From assembly GCF_030164465.1 (NCBI RefSeq), contig NZ_JASNJE010000007.1, forward strand, positions 122,927-186,926: DNA of 64,000 nucleotides, in the 5' to 3' direction. The notes beneath the pieces were generated by a model, which searched no databases, was not told the DNA's origin, and worked only from the letters and a program-made list of their open reading frames with translations. Positions 1 to 8,780 of this stretch are shown here, one piece after another. Source of the stretch: Sedimentitalea xiamensis. Lineage in GTDB: Bacteria > Pseudomonadota > Alphaproteobacteria > Rhodobacterales > Rhodobacteraceae. A program made the position numbers and the translations under genes. Each line of letters starts with the position of its first letter. Position 1 is the stretch's first letter.

Positions 1-153
1 CATGACGCGCTGGTTGCTGCAAATCCCAACGAATGCCCGAACTGCGGCGAGCTGAAGCGCCCGCACCACGTCTGTGCGGCCTGCGGTCACTACGACGACA
101 AGGAAATCGTCGCCCTGACCGAGGAAATCGACCTGGACGAGGACGCGGCCTGA
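1..153 (+). CDS. rpmF: 50S ribosomal protein L32 (C-terminal part)
   Basis: Only the last 50 codons are present because the gene enters from the left edge. The visible protein has two CxxC pairs (CPNC and CAAC) about 16 residues apart, the zinc-ribbon pattern of many L32 proteins, and an acidic tail ending in DLDEDAA. L32 is a small protein of the large ribosomal subunit. The gene lies 21 nt upstream of plsX, the usual rpmF-plsX-fabH order in proteobacteria, which couples ribosome and membrane synthesis genes. Open at the 5' end; the stop is at 151-153. Confidence 0.93.
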   Translation, partial: HDALVAANPNECPNCGELKRPHHVCAACGHYDDKEIVALTEEIDLDEDAA

Positions 154-174
154 GCCGGCCAGACAGGCCCCTGA

Positions 175-1293
175 ATGACGGCCAACACCGATCAGACCCC
201 GGCGGGCACCGAACGGATCATCATTTCGGTTGACGCAATGGGAGGAGATGCCGGCCCTTCGGCCGTCGTTGCCGGCATCGCCAAGTCCGCGGAAAAGAAT
301 CCGGAAATCGGGTTCATTCTGCATGGCCCGGAAGATACCCTGAGAAAGCTCGTTGCCAAGCGCAGCGTGCTCTCGGGGCGTGTGCGCTATTGCGACGCGC
401 CGGATGTCGTCACAATGGACGACAAGCCCGGCGCCGTCGTGCGCAACGCCAAGGGCACCTCCATGTGGTCCGCGCTCGAATCGGTGCGCAACGGCGACGC
501 GCTGGGCGCCGTATCCTGCGGCAACACCGGCGCGCTGATGGCATTGAGCGTGATCCGCCTGCGCAAGATTCCGGGCGTGAACCGGCCAGCCATCGCGATC
601 CTGTTCCCATCGCGCAACCCGCAGGGGTTCAACGTGATGCTGGACGTCGGCGCGGACATCCGTGCGGATGCGCGCGACCTTCTGCAATATGCGCTGATGG
701 GCGCATCCTATGCCCGCAATGGCATGAACCTGAAACGCCCCCGCATCGGCCTGCTCAACGTCGGCACCGAAGAGCACAAGGGCCGGCCCGAACTGAAGGA
801 AGCGCAGGCGCTGATCGCGCAGTTCGCCGATCAGGCCGATTTCGATTTCGTCGGCTTTGTCGAAGGTTCCGACATTCCGGGCAAGACGGCCGATGTGATC
901 GTGACGGACGGTTTCACCGGCAATGTCGCGATCAAGACCGGCGAAGGCACGGCCGGGCTGATCGGAGCGTTGCTGCGCGAGGCGTTCAAATATTCGTTCC
1001 TGTCGCGGCTGGCCTCCGTTCTGGCGATTTCCTCGCTGGAACGCCTGAAAAAGCGCATCGATCCCCGCCGCGTCAACGGCGGCGTGTTCCTGGGCCTGAA
1101 CGGCACCGTGGTGAAATCCCATGGAGGCGCCGACGCCACCGGCGTGTCCGCTGCGGTCAAGCTGGCCTTCCAACTGGCCAAGACCGGCTTCTCCGAAAAG
1201 CTGGCCGCGCGGGTTGCATCCACCGTAGAGCTTGCGCAAGATGAGATCGAACCGACCGGAACCACGGCGGAGACACAAAAAGAAAAAGGTTAG
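175..1293 (+). CDS. plsX: Phosphate acyltransferase PlsX
   Basis: PlsX makes acyl-phosphate from acyl-ACP and inorganic phosphate, the first step of the PlsX/PlsY route to phosphatidic acid, at the inner face of the membrane. The 372-aa product has the family start VDAMGGD (residues 19-25), the SCGNTGAL segment (114-121) and a conserved C-terminal region around NGGVFLGLNGTVVKSHG. The length is slightly above the usual 330-350 aa because of a short N-terminal extension and a tail of about 25 residues. The ATG at 175 is the first after rpmF. fabH follows after 2 nt, so the two are very probably co-transcribed. Confidence 0.96.
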   Translation: MTANTDQTPAGTERIIISVDAMGGDAGPSAVVAGIAKSAEKNPEIGFILHGPEDTLRKLVAKRSVLSGRVRYCDAPDVVTMDDKPGAVVRNAKGTSMWSALESVRNGDALGAVSCGNTGALMALSVIRLRKIPGVNRPAIAILFPSRNPQGFNVMLDVGADIRADARDLLQYALMGASYARNGMNLKRPRIGLLNVGTEEHKGRPELKEAQALIAQFADQADFDFVGFVEGSDIPGKTADVIVTDGFTGNVAIKTGEGTAGLIGALLREAFKYSFLSRLASVLAISSLERLKKRIDPRRVNGGVFLGLNGTVVKSHGGADATGVSAAVKLAFQLAKTGFSEKLAARVASTVELAQDEIEPTGTTAETQKEKG

Positions 1294-1295
1294 TC

Positions 1296-2267
1296 ATGAC
1301 AAGGCGAGCAGTTGTCGTTGGCGTGGGACATTACCTGCCCGAACGGGTCGTTCCGAACTCGGAATTCGAGGCCAGCCTCGATACGTCGGATGAATGGATC
1401 CGGTCCCGTTCGGGGATCGAAAGCCGCCATTTCGCCGCCCCGGACGAAACCACGTCCGATCTGGCCGCAAAGGCCGCGCGGGCGGCGCTGTCCAACGCCG
1501 GCCTGCAACCGGATGACATAGATGCGATCATCCTTGCCACCTCCACCGCCGACCTGACGTTTCCGTCGGCTGCGACGATGGTGCAGGCCGCGCTGGGGAT
1601 GACCCGCGGTTTCGCCTTCGACGTGCAGGCGGTCTGCGCCGGGTTCGTCTATGCGCTCAGCACCGCCAACGCGATGATCCTGTCGGGTCAGGCCAACCGG
1701 ATCCTCGTGATCGGCGCGGAAACCTTCAGCCGGATCATGGACTGGACCGACCGCGGCACCTGCGTGCTTTTCGGCGACGGGGCCGGCGCCATTGTTCTGG
1801 AACGCCAGGAAGGTGGCGGAACGTCGGAGGATCGCGGGATTCTGGCGACCGATCTGCATTCGGACGGCCGTTTCAAGGACCTGCTCTACGTCGACGGCGG
1901 CGTGTCCACCCAAAGCACCGGCTACTTGCGGATGCAAGGCAACCAGGTGTTCCGTCACGCGGTCGAGAAACTGGCGGCGACAGCCGAAACCGCGCTGGAG
2001 AAGGCGGGGCTGGCGGCCGCCGATGTGGACTGGATCGTGCCGCACCAGGCCAATATCCGTATCATTCAGGGCACGGCCAGGAAGATGGGCCTGGACATGG
2101 ACCGGGTCGTGGTCACGGTGCAGGTTCATGGCAACACCTCGGCGGCCTCGATCCCGCTGGCCTTGTCCGTCGGCAGCGAACGCGGACAGATCAAGCGCGG
2201 AGATGTGCTTGTCACCGAAGCGATCGGCGGCGGACTGGCCTGGGGCGCGGTTGTGTTGCGGTGGTAA
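1296..2267 (+). CDS. fabH: 3-oxoacyl-ACP synthase III (FabH)
   Basis: FabH condenses acetyl-CoA with malonyl-ACP to start type II fatty acid synthesis in the cytoplasm. The 323-aa product has the expected length and the thiolase-fold triad: Cys114 in VCAGF, His250 in PHQANIR and Asn280 in HGNTSAAS. It starts 2 nt after the plsX stop, so it is in the same operon. ihfA follows after 113 nt. Nothing unusual is seen in the active site or length. Confidence 0.97.
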   Translation: MTRRAVVVGVGHYLPERVVPNSEFEASLDTSDEWIRSRSGIESRHFAAPDETTSDLAAKAARAALSNAGLQPDDIDAIILATSTADLTFPSAATMVQAALGMTRGFAFDVQAVCAGFVYALSTANAMILSGQANRILVIGAETFSRIMDWTDRGTCVLFGDGAGAIVLERQEGGGTSEDRGILATDLHSDGRFKDLLYVDGGVSTQSTGYLRMQGNQVFRHAVEKLAATAETALEKAGLAAADVDWIVPHQANIRIIQGTARKMGLDMDRVVVTVQVHGNTSAASIPLALSVGSERGQIKRGDVLVTEAIGGGLAWGAVVLRW

Positions 2268-2380
2268 CTGTCGCGCGTGGATTGCGCGCGCGAACACGCC
2301 TATCCGCACCCTTGCAAATCATTGATATTGACAGCGAAAATACCTCGGCCCTATGCTCGCTCCAACGTCAGGGGGACAAG

Positions 2381-2683
2381 ATGGGCGAAAAAACGCTGAC
2401 ACGGATGGATTTGAGCGAAGCGGTGTTCCGCGAAGTCGGACTGTCCCGCAACGAAAGCGCGCAATTGGTCGAAAGCATGCTGGAACACATGTCCGACGCG
2501 CTTGTGCGCGGCGAACAGGTCAAGATTTCGTCCTTTGGCACTTTCAGTGTGCGCGACAAGTCGGCACGCATCGGGCGCAACCCCAAGACCGGCGAAGAGG
2601 TTCCCATTCAGCCCCGCCGCGTTCTGACCTTCCGACCGTCACATCTGATGAAGGATCGCGTCGCCGAAGGCAACAGGCGCTGA
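2381..2683 (+). CDS. ihfA: Integration host factor subunit alpha
   Basis: IHF-alpha pairs with IHF-beta to bend DNA at sites used in replication, recombination and transcription. The start is set at the ATG that gives [15 protein letters not shown], preceded by GGGGGAC. This yields 100 aa, the normal length; the open frame reaches back to 2261 but upstream residues do not look like the family. The DNA-intercalating arm [14 protein letters not shown] and the C-terminal [10 protein letters not shown] segment are present. A MerR-type regulator follows 15 nt downstream, a neighbour pair common in alphaproteobacteria. Confidence 0.96.
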   Translation: MGEKTLTRMDLSEAVFREVGLSRNESAQLVESMLEHMSDALVRGEQVKISSFGTFSVRDKSARIGRNPKTGEEVPIQPRRVLTFRPSHLMKDRVAEGNRR

Positions 2684-2698
2684 TCCGGAGCAGAGGGT

Positions 2699-3550
2699 AT
2701 GAGCAAATCGCCTGACGCGTTCCGCACGATCAGTGAAGTCGCGGACTGGCTGGGGATTCAAGCGCATGTGCTGCGCTTCTGGGAAAGCAAATTCTCGCAG
2801 GTAAAGCCGGTCAAACGGGCTGGCGGACGGCGGTATTACCGTCCGGGCGACATGCAGCTTCTGGGCGGCATCAAGAAATTGCTGCATGATGACGGGGTGA
2901 CGATCAAAGGCGTCCAGAAAATCCTTCGCGAACAAGGGGTCGCGCATGTCGCGGAGCTGTCGCAACCGCTCGAGGATGGCATGGAGACGCTGGCGCAACG
3001 CCCCGAAAAGGAAAGCACCGTCCTGCAATTCCGCGGCAACCGCACCGCGGAAGATCACGGCGGCAAGGCTATTGTCCTTGAAGCGGAGATGGAAGACGAC
3101 AGTGACGATGACCAGGACGACACCGGCGATGACGCCGAAGATGTGCAGGGGCTGATCGATGCTGCCCTGCGCTCTGACGTGCCGGAGGCGGATGACGACG
3201 ACGATGACGATGACGACGAACAGCACGTCGAAACCTTGACCGCTGCCACCGCCGAAAGACCGGAACCGCCGCCGCCGCAAGCGAAACTGCCGTCCTTCAT
3301 GCACCGGGACCGGCCCGGCGCAATGGACATGTCCGCAGCAACGATCGCACCGGACCAGCTCGCTCCGAAGGCGCAGGCCATCGAGGTGTCCGATCCGCCC
3401 GACGAATCCGACATTCCCTATCACCCCGGCGTGTTGGCGCATCTGGCAAGGCTGGACCGGCTGACCTCGCGACAGGTCCAGGCTCTGACCCCGATTTCAA
3501 TGGATTTGCGCAAATGGCTGGACCGGAATGCCGGGGCGGGCTCGGCATAG
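2699..3550 (+). CDS. MerR-family transcriptional regulator with acidic linker
   Basis: The first 70 or so residues form a MerR winged helix: [25 protein letters not shown] followed by [10 protein letters not shown]. The middle third is very acidic, including a run of ten Asp near residues 164-173. A short conserved-looking tail ([20 protein letters not shown]...) ends the protein. There is no metal-binding Cys pattern or drug-binding domain, so the signal sensed is unknown. Its position directly after ihfA matches a regulator seen at this spot in related genomes. The role is probably DNA binding; the target is not known. Confidence 0.85.
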   Translation: MSKSPDAFRTISEVADWLGIQAHVLRFWESKFSQVKPVKRAGGRRYYRPGDMQLLGGIKKLLHDDGVTIKGVQKILREQGVAHVAELSQPLEDGMETLAQRPEKESTVLQFRGNRTAEDHGGKAIVLEAEMEDDSDDDQDDTGDDAEDVQGLIDAALRSDVPEADDDDDDDDDEQHVETLTAATAERPEPPPPQAKLPSFMHRDRPGAMDMSAATIAPDQLAPKAQAIEVSDPPDESDIPYHPGVLAHLARLDRLTSRQVQALTPISMDLRKWLDRNAGAGSA

Positions 3551-3609
3551 GGCAATACGATGATTCCCCCTTGCCCCCGGTCTGAAAACCGGTATGAACG
3601 GCCCATCGT

Positions 3610-3686
3610 CGGGCTATGGCGCAGCCTGGTAGCGCGTCCGTCTGGGGGACGGAAGGTCGCAGGTTCGAGTCCTGCTAGCCCGACCA
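3610..3686 (+). tRNA. tRNA-Pro, anticodon GGG
   Basis: A full cloverleaf can be drawn by hand. The 7-bp acceptor stem pairs CGGGCTA with TAGCCCG, the D arm is GCGC/GCGC, and the anticodon stem is TCCGT/ACGGA with loop CTGGGGG (anticodon GGG). The T arm is GCAGG/CCTGC with loop TTCGAGT, followed by discriminator A and an encoded CCA end. Anticodon GGG reads CCC and CCU proline codons. It lies alone between the MerR regulator and the dCTP deaminase gene. Confidence 0.97.
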
Positions 3687-3762
3687 AAACAATTCGACGA
3701 TGTCCGCCTGCCCGCTTTCATCCCACGGCCTGAATGGTGGCCTTTAAGAAGGAGAAAGCGGC

Positions 3763-4845
3763 ATGGCCGGTGTGAGCCCCAACCAACACATCACCGCGAT
3801 GATTGAAAGCGGCGCCATTACGGCGGCTGTGCCGATCACGGACAGGCAGGTGCAGCCCGCCAGTCTCGACCTGCGCCTCGGCGATGTGGCCTATCGGGTC
3901 CGCGCCTCTTTCCTGGCCGGTCGCCGCCGGACGGTCGGCGACCGGCTTTCGGACTTCCGGATGCACGAGATCGATCTGACCGGCGGGGCGGTGCTGGAAA
4001 AGGGCTGCGTCTACGTCGTTCCCCTGATGGAAAGCCTGGCCCTGCCGGCAGGAATGTCCGGGGCTGCCAGCGCCAAATCGTCTATCGGACGGCTCGACCT
4101 GCTGACCCGGATCATCACCGATCATGGCGTTGAATTCGACCGGGTTCCGGACGGATACAACGGACCGCTCTATGTCGAAATCTGCCCGCAGAGCTTTTCC
4201 GTCATCGCTCAGACCGGCCAGATGCTGAACCAGATCATCTTTCGAACCGGGACCACGGTCATCGGAGACGAGGAATTGCGGGCCATTCACGCCGAAAGCC
4301 CCATCGTGAGCGGCGAGGCGACCATATCCAGCGGATTGGGCTTTTCCGTCGACCTGCGCCCGGAAGCCGGCGATCTGGTCGGATACCGCGCGAAGCCGCA
4401 TACCGGCGTCATCGACCTGAGCAAGCTCGATCATTACGACCCGCTGGACTTCTGGGAGCCGGTGCGCACAGGCACCGGCTGGATCATCCTCGATCCCGGC
4501 GCCTTCTATATCCTTGTCAGCCGCGAAGCGATCGCGATTCCGCCCCATTGCGCCGCCGAAATGGCGCCCTACCTGGCCATGGTGGGCGAATTCCGGGTGC
4601 ATTATGCCGGGTTCTTCGATCCGGGGTTCGGCCACGCCGAATCGGGTGGCGCCGGATCGCGCGGCGTTCTCGAAGTGCGCTGCCATGAGGCGCCCTTCGT
4701 TCTGGAGCATGGCCAGATCGTCGGCAGGCTGGTCTACGAACGCATGGCGGAGGTGCCGACCCAGCTTTACGGCGCGGGCATTGCGTCGAATTACCAGGGA
4801 CAGGGGCTGAAACTGTCCAAGCATTTCCGCGCCCGGCGGCCCTGA
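3763..4845 (+). CDS. dcd: 2'-deoxycytidine 5'-triphosphate deaminase (long form)
   Basis: This enzyme deaminates dCTP to dUTP, feeding dTMP synthesis. The 360-aa product is about twice the length of the E. coli enzyme and appears to hold two dUTPase-like halves, a form I associate with alphaproteobacteria. The N-terminal half carries QPASLDLRLGDVAYRV and AKSSIGRLDL; the C-terminal half has GTGWIILDPGAFY. An AAGGAG ribosome site sits 11 nt before the ATG. The same window contains thyX, another step of thymidylate supply. Confidence 0.9.
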   Translation: MAGVSPNQHITAMIESGAITAAVPITDRQVQPASLDLRLGDVAYRVRASFLAGRRRTVGDRLSDFRMHEIDLTGGAVLEKGCVYVVPLMESLALPAGMSGAASAKSSIGRLDLLTRIITDHGVEFDRVPDGYNGPLYVEICPQSFSVIAQTGQMLNQIIFRTGTTVIGDEELRAIHAESPIVSGEATISSGLGFSVDLRPEAGDLVGYRAKPHTGVIDLSKLDHYDPLDFWEPVRTGTGWIILDPGAFYILVSREAIAIPPHCAAEMAPYLAMVGEFRVHYAGFFDPGFGHAESGGAGSRGVLEVRCHEAPFVLEHGQIVGRLVYERMAEVPTQLYGAGIASNYQGQGLKLSKHFRARRP

Positions 4846-4847
4846 CG

Positions 4848-5126
4848 TCACATCCTGGACGCGCGTTTCGCCATCCTGGCCGCTTTGCGCGCCCGGCGCG
4901 CCGCCCGCTTCGCCTGTCGCTGTTCCGGCGTCAGTCTCTTGCGGCCTTCCGCAGCCTGATCGGCATTGCCTGTCCCATGCAAACTGTCGGCATCCGGCAA
5001 AGGATGTGCCGGCGGAGGCATTCGCGCCAGGTCCGCCGCCGCGTCAATACCCTTGTTCACACCCATGTTGACCGCGCGACGCGTCAGCATGCGAAGGATC
5101 CTGTTGACGATCCGGTCAAAGTTCAT
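4848..5126 (-). CDS. Small basic hypothetical protein
   Basis: This 92-aa protein has an N-terminal segment MNFDRIVNRILRMLTRRAVNMG, a Pro-rich middle, and a C-terminal run of Lys, Arg and Ala (residues 65-92). The stop lies 2 nt from the convergent dcd stop. I do not recognise the family. The charged tail could bind nucleic acid or be a simple alpha-helix, but nothing proves a function. Reading-frame statistics in this GC-rich DNA allow some doubt, though the position and a tidy convergent end favour a real gene. Confidence 0.6.
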   Translation of the reverse strand: MNFDRIVNRILRMLTRRAVNMGVNKGIDAAADLARMPPPAHPLPDADSLHGTGNADQAAEGRKRLTPEQRQAKRAARRARKAARMAKRASRM

Positions 5127-5200
5127 GCCAGCCTCCCTTGCCCCGATCCGGCCGGGCCGGTCCTATGACTGAAATCCGTCCATATCAGGGCACCGGCCAT

Positions 5201-5854
5201 TCAGTCCTCGAAAAGTTCCGGTTGCCCTGCGTCGGTTTCGCCGTCTTCGTCGGGCTCGCCCGCAGGCATCGCACCCGGCGGCGGTCGGTTCTCCAGAAGC
5301 CCTGCGGCGCGCAGTTCCTTCAGCCCCGGCAGATCGCGGGCGCTTTCCAGGCCGAAGTGGTCCAGGAATTCCGACGTCACCACAAAGGTCACGGGACGGC
5401 CGGGCGTCATCTTGCGGCGGCCGAACCTGATCCATTCCATTTCCAATAGCTGGTCCACCGTTCCGCGCGACACGGAAACGCCCCGGATTTCTTCGATTTC
5501 GGCGCGCGTCACCGGCTGATGATAGGCGATGATGGCCAGGGTTTCGATCGCCGCGCGGCTGAGTTTCCGGGTTTCGACCGTTTCCTTTTGCATCAGGAAG
5601 CCGAGATCGGGCGCGGTCCGGATCGCCCAGGCATCCCCGACCCGGACAATCTGCACGCCCCGGCCCTCGTAGCGCTTGCGCAGGCGCACCACGGCTTCGG
5701 CCGCGTCGCACCCATGCGGCATGCGGGTTTCAAGATCCCGCACGCTGACCGGTTCGGCGCTGGCGAACAGAACCGCTTCGACCATGCGTTCCTGTTCCGC
5801 CATCGGCGGAGCGTCAAACAGGCTTTCAGACGGGATCTCGCTGTCGTCCATCAC
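5201..5854 (-). CDS. scpB: Segregation and condensation protein ScpB
   Basis: ScpB is the winged-helix kleisin-associated partner of ScpA in the SMC condensin complex. The 217-aa product has the expected two winged helices: MVEAVLFASAEPVSV near the start and LSRAAIETLAIIAYHQPVTRAEIEEIRGVS in the middle. The acidic C-terminal tail DEDGETDAGQPELFED is usual for the family in this group. The start ATG overlaps the scpA stop by 4 nt, so translation is likely coupled. Confidence 0.95.
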   Translation of the reverse strand: MMDDSEIPSESLFDAPPMAEQERMVEAVLFASAEPVSVRDLETRMPHGCDAAEAVVRLRKRYEGRGVQIVRVGDAWAIRTAPDLGFLMQKETVETRKLSRAAIETLAIIAYHQPVTRAEIEEIRGVSVSRGTVDQLLEMEWIRFGRRKMTPGRPVTFVVTSEFLDHFGLESARDLPGLKELRAAGLLENRPPPGAMPAGEPDEDGETDAGQPELFED

Positions 5855-6642
5855 TGTCGTTCATCTTTCCTGCGCAGTTGAATCGGGGCGAAAGTGTCGG
5901 ATTGCCGGATTTCCAGGTGGCCCTCCTTGACCAGTTCCAGAGAGGCCGCGAATGTGGCCGCCGTCGCCGAACGGCGCCGCACCGGGTCGCCGTCCCAACC
6001 TTCCGGGAAATAGGAGGTCAGATCGGTCCAGCTGCCTGCGAAGCCGATCAGCGGGCGCATCCGTTCCAGCGCCTGCTCCATGGTGAAAACCGAATCCCGG
6101 TCCATGACGAAGGGGCGGAAATCGTCACGTGTGCGAATGCGGGCATAGCCCTGCATCAGGTCGAGCAGGGTCGCCGTGTAGCGCAGCGTCCGGATCCGGG
6201 TCACGTCTTCGCCCTGCCCGCGCGCGAAGAAATCCCGCCCCAGCCGGTCGCGCCCCATGAGCCGCGCCGCCACGTCGCGCATGGCTTGCAGGCGTTCCAG
6301 TTGAAAGGCCAGATGCGCGGCGAGTTCTTCGCCCGACGGACCGTCCTCGGTAGGGTCCGGCGGCAACAGCAGCCGCGATTTCAGGAAGGCCAGCCAGGCC
6401 GCCATCACGAGATAATCCGCCGCGAGTTCGATCCGCAGCGACTTGGCCCTTTCGACGAAGCCGAGGTATTGCTGCGCCAGTTGCAGCACGGAAATCCTGC
6501 GCAGATCGACCTTCTGGGTGCGCGACAGGGTCAGAAGAACGTCCAGCGGACCTTCGAAACCGTCCACATCCACGATCAAAGCTTCGGCGGCGATCCGATC
6601 GGCGACGGAAAGCGTGTCGTCTTGGAATGTTGCGTCAGCCAT
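5851..6642 (-). CDS. scpA: Segregation and condensation protein ScpA
   Basis: ScpA is the kleisin that bridges the SMC heads in the bacterial condensin. The family start VDGFEGPLDVLLTLSRTQKVDL is seen at about residues 23-45, followed by YLVMAAWLAFLKSRLLLPP. The start is placed at the ATG giving MADATFQDD, 263 aa, which overlaps the nagZ stop by 8 nt. An upstream in-frame start at 6702 would run deep into nagZ and is less likely. scpB follows with an ATGA overlap, and the order nagZ-scpA-scpB is typical of Rhodobacterales. Confidence 0.94.
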   Translation of the reverse strand: MADATFQDDTLSVADRIAAEALIVDVDGFEGPLDVLLTLSRTQKVDLRRISVLQLAQQYLGFVERAKSLRIELAADYLVMAAWLAFLKSRLLLPPDPTEDGPSGEELAAHLAFQLERLQAMRDVAARLMGRDRLGRDFFARGQGEDVTRIRTLRYTATLLDLMQGYARIRTRDDFRPFVMDRDSVFTMEQALERMRPLIGFAGSWTDLTSYFPEGWDGDPVRRRSATAATFAASLELVKEGHLEIRQSDTFAPIQLRRKDERQ

Positions 6643-7639
6643 AGACCCGTCCGTCCAGAAGCGCCTCAAGTTCGGCTTCCAGAGCGGGAATGTCAATCGC
6701 ATCCGGGGCGCGCCGCCAGGTCATCGCGGCTTCGGCGCGGATTTGCGCCGCTTCGGTCATTTCGCCCGACGCTTCGGCGACGATGCGCCGTTCGGCCAGC
6801 GTGTCATTGCAGTGCAGGACAACGTCGCATCCGGCGTCAAGCGCAGCGCGGCTGAGGTCGCCAAGCCCGCCGGTCAGCGCCTTCATCGAGATGTCGTCGG
6901 TCATGATCAGACCGTCAACGCCGATATCGTCGCGGATCATGCGCATGACCGTGGGCGACAGGGTTGCGGGCAGCGTATCGATCGCGGAATAGACCAGATG
7001 CGCGGTCATCGACAGCGGCAGGTCGCGGAGCGCGGCAAAGGGTTTGAAATCGGTCTCGCGCAAGATGTCGAGCGGGGTATCGACAACCGGCAGATCGAGA
7101 TGCGAATCCATCGTGGCCCGGCCATGGCCGGGAACGTGTTTCATCACCGGCACGACCCCGCCGTCCAGCAACCCGTCCGCCACGGCCCGGCCGAGGGTGC
7201 TGACCTGCCGGGGATCCGCGCCGTAGCACCGGTTGGCAAGGAACTCATGGGTTTCCGGCAAAACCAGGTCGAGGTTCGGGATGCAATTGCTGTCGATGCC
7301 CAGCCTCCGCAGTTCATCCGCGATCAGGCGGGCGCGCAGATACATGGCGCGCGCCGGCTGTGGGGCATCCGTGGCGTGGTCCAGCGCGGGACGCCAGCGC
7401 CGCGCGAGCGGCGGATAAAGGCGCTGCACCCGCCCGCCTTCCTGGTCGATGGTGATCAGGCAGTCGCGGCCCACGGCTTCGCGGAATTCGGCGCAAAGCG
7501 CCCGAATCTGGTCCGCCGTCTCGATGTGTCGGGCGAACAGGATGAATCCGAAGGGATTGACGTCCCGAAAGAACGCTTTTTCATCGGGACTCAGGCGTGG
7601 ACCGTCGGACGACAGGATGGTCGCGCCAAAGCGGCTCAT
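6635..7639 (-). CDS. nagZ: Beta-N-acetylhexosaminidase NagZ
   Basis: NagZ removes N-acetylglucosamine from muropeptides in the cytoplasm during cell wall recycling (glycoside hydrolase family 3). The 334-aa product carries DQEGGRVQRL (residues 65-74) and the KHVPGHGRATMDSH loop (167-180) that holds the catalytic His of the family. The start MSRFGATI is chosen because its ATG overlaps the stop of the upstream SPOR gene (ATGA). A longer frame to 7660 is possible but lies inside that gene. Confidence 0.94.
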   Translation of the reverse strand: MSRFGATILSSDGPRLSPDEKAFFRDVNPFGFILFARHIETADQIRALCAEFREAVGRDCLITIDQEGGRVQRLYPPLARRWRPALDHATDAPQPARAMYLRARLIADELRRLGIDSNCIPNLDLVLPETHEFLANRCYGADPRQVSTLGRAVADGLLDGGVVPVMKHVPGHGRATMDSHLDLPVVDTPLDILRETDFKPFAALRDLPLSMTAHLVYSAIDTLPATLSPTVMRMIRDDIGVDGLIMTDDISMKALTGGLGDLSRAALDAGCDVVLHCNDTLAERRIVAEASGEMTEAAQIRAEAAMTWRRAPDAIDIPALEAELEALLDGRVYG

Positions 7640-8694
7640 CTGTGGACCACGGGGATGCAATCGGCCTTTTCCGCGACCAGCGCCGAACAGAAGCGGCGCG
7701 CGTCGCTCAGATCGTCAAAGCCGAGAGCACGGAGCCGGTAGAAGGTGCGCCCGCCGCTGCTGGCCTTCTGAATGACCCGCTGTTTGTCATCCAGGTAGTC
7801 GCTGAATTTCGAGGAAAGCCGGTCCCATTCGCTGGCCGCGACTTCGGCGCTTTCGAAAGCCCCCAGTTGGGCCAGACGGGTTCCGGCGGGAACGTCCTGC
7901 GGGTCGACATCCAGATCGGCAACACCCGGACCGCTGAAGGCGGCCCGCATCGGCGCGACCCCATCGGCAGGGCGGGTCTGGGGGCGCAGGGACGTGGCGA
8001 ATCCGGGTCCGCTGTAGACCGCCAGCGTGATCTCCGCCTCGTCCCGTCCTGTGTCCAGCGGGTTCTCGTGCGCTTCGCTCATCACGTCTTCCTCGACGGC
8101 CACGGGCAGTTCCACCCTGCGCAGGGCGGCCGGAACGATCTTGGGACCGGATGGCGCCGTCTCGGGCGGGACGACCTCGGCGATCAACTGGTTCACCAGC
8201 GTTTGCATGGTGTCCTGCGGCGTTTGATCGGCGGCCGCATCGGTTTCGACAGCGGCATCGGTACCCGCGCCTAGGGCGGACGCCGCAGGTTCCGGCGATG
8301 TCGGGAGCGTCAGGGCCACCTGGGCGGAAGCGGAAACCATTGGCTTGTCTTCATCCAGCAGATCAACCGGGCGCGGCGCCAGAACCAGCCGTTCGGCGGG
8401 TGCCTCTGCGGTGCCCTGCGCCGCGACCGCATTCACCGCCAACCCCTGGTGATCCGCGGGCCGCCCGCCGGGGTTTTCCGGCTGCAACCGCATCGGTCCT
8501 TCGACGGCCCGGACCACCGGAACCCCGCTGACATCCCGCATCACCAGCTTGTAGCCCCAGACGCCGATGCCGCCGATCAGCGCAAGCGACGCCAGCGCCC
8601 CGACGGCGTTCAGCGCCCCGCCGACGCCCAGGGCGCTGTGTTCCGGGTTTGAATCCGCCTGTGCCGCGTCCTGCGCGGGAAACTCATCTGCCAT
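7636..8694 (-). CDS. SPOR domain-containing membrane protein
   Basis: The predicted 352-aa protein has one membrane segment near residues 22-50 (GGALNAVGALASLALIGGIGVWGY), a long Pro/Ala/Asp-rich periplasmic linker, and a C-terminal SPOR-type domain: AQLGAFESAEVAASEWDRL through GRTFYRLRALGF and ARRFCSALVAEKADC. SPOR domains bind denuded septal peptidoglycan, so a cell-division or wall role is likely. The start at MADEFPAQ leaves 86 nt after argS; the open frame extends further upstream. nagZ overlaps its end, a sensible wall-related neighbour. Confidence 0.88.
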   Translation of the reverse strand: MADEFPAQDAAQADSNPEHSALGVGGALNAVGALASLALIGGIGVWGYKLVMRDVSGVPVVRAVEGPMRLQPENPGGRPADHQGLAVNAVAAQGTAEAPAERLVLAPRPVDLLDEDKPMVSASAQVALTLPTSPEPAASALGAGTDAAVETDAAADQTPQDTMQTLVNQLIAEVVPPETAPSGPKIVPAALRRVELPVAVEEDVMSEAHENPLDTGRDEAEITLAVYSGPGFATSLRPQTRPADGVAPMRAAFSGPGVADLDVDPQDVPAGTRLAQLGAFESAEVAASEWDRLSSKFSDYLDDKQRVIQKASSGGRTFYRLRALGFDDLSDARRFCSALVAEKADCIPVVHR

Positions 8695-8780
8695 GTCCGC
8701 CTCGCTGCCCGTCAACACGCCGATTTGATCGCGTTCAGGGTTCTTGTGTACTGCCTCGACCGGCGGTTCGGGCGATTTGA

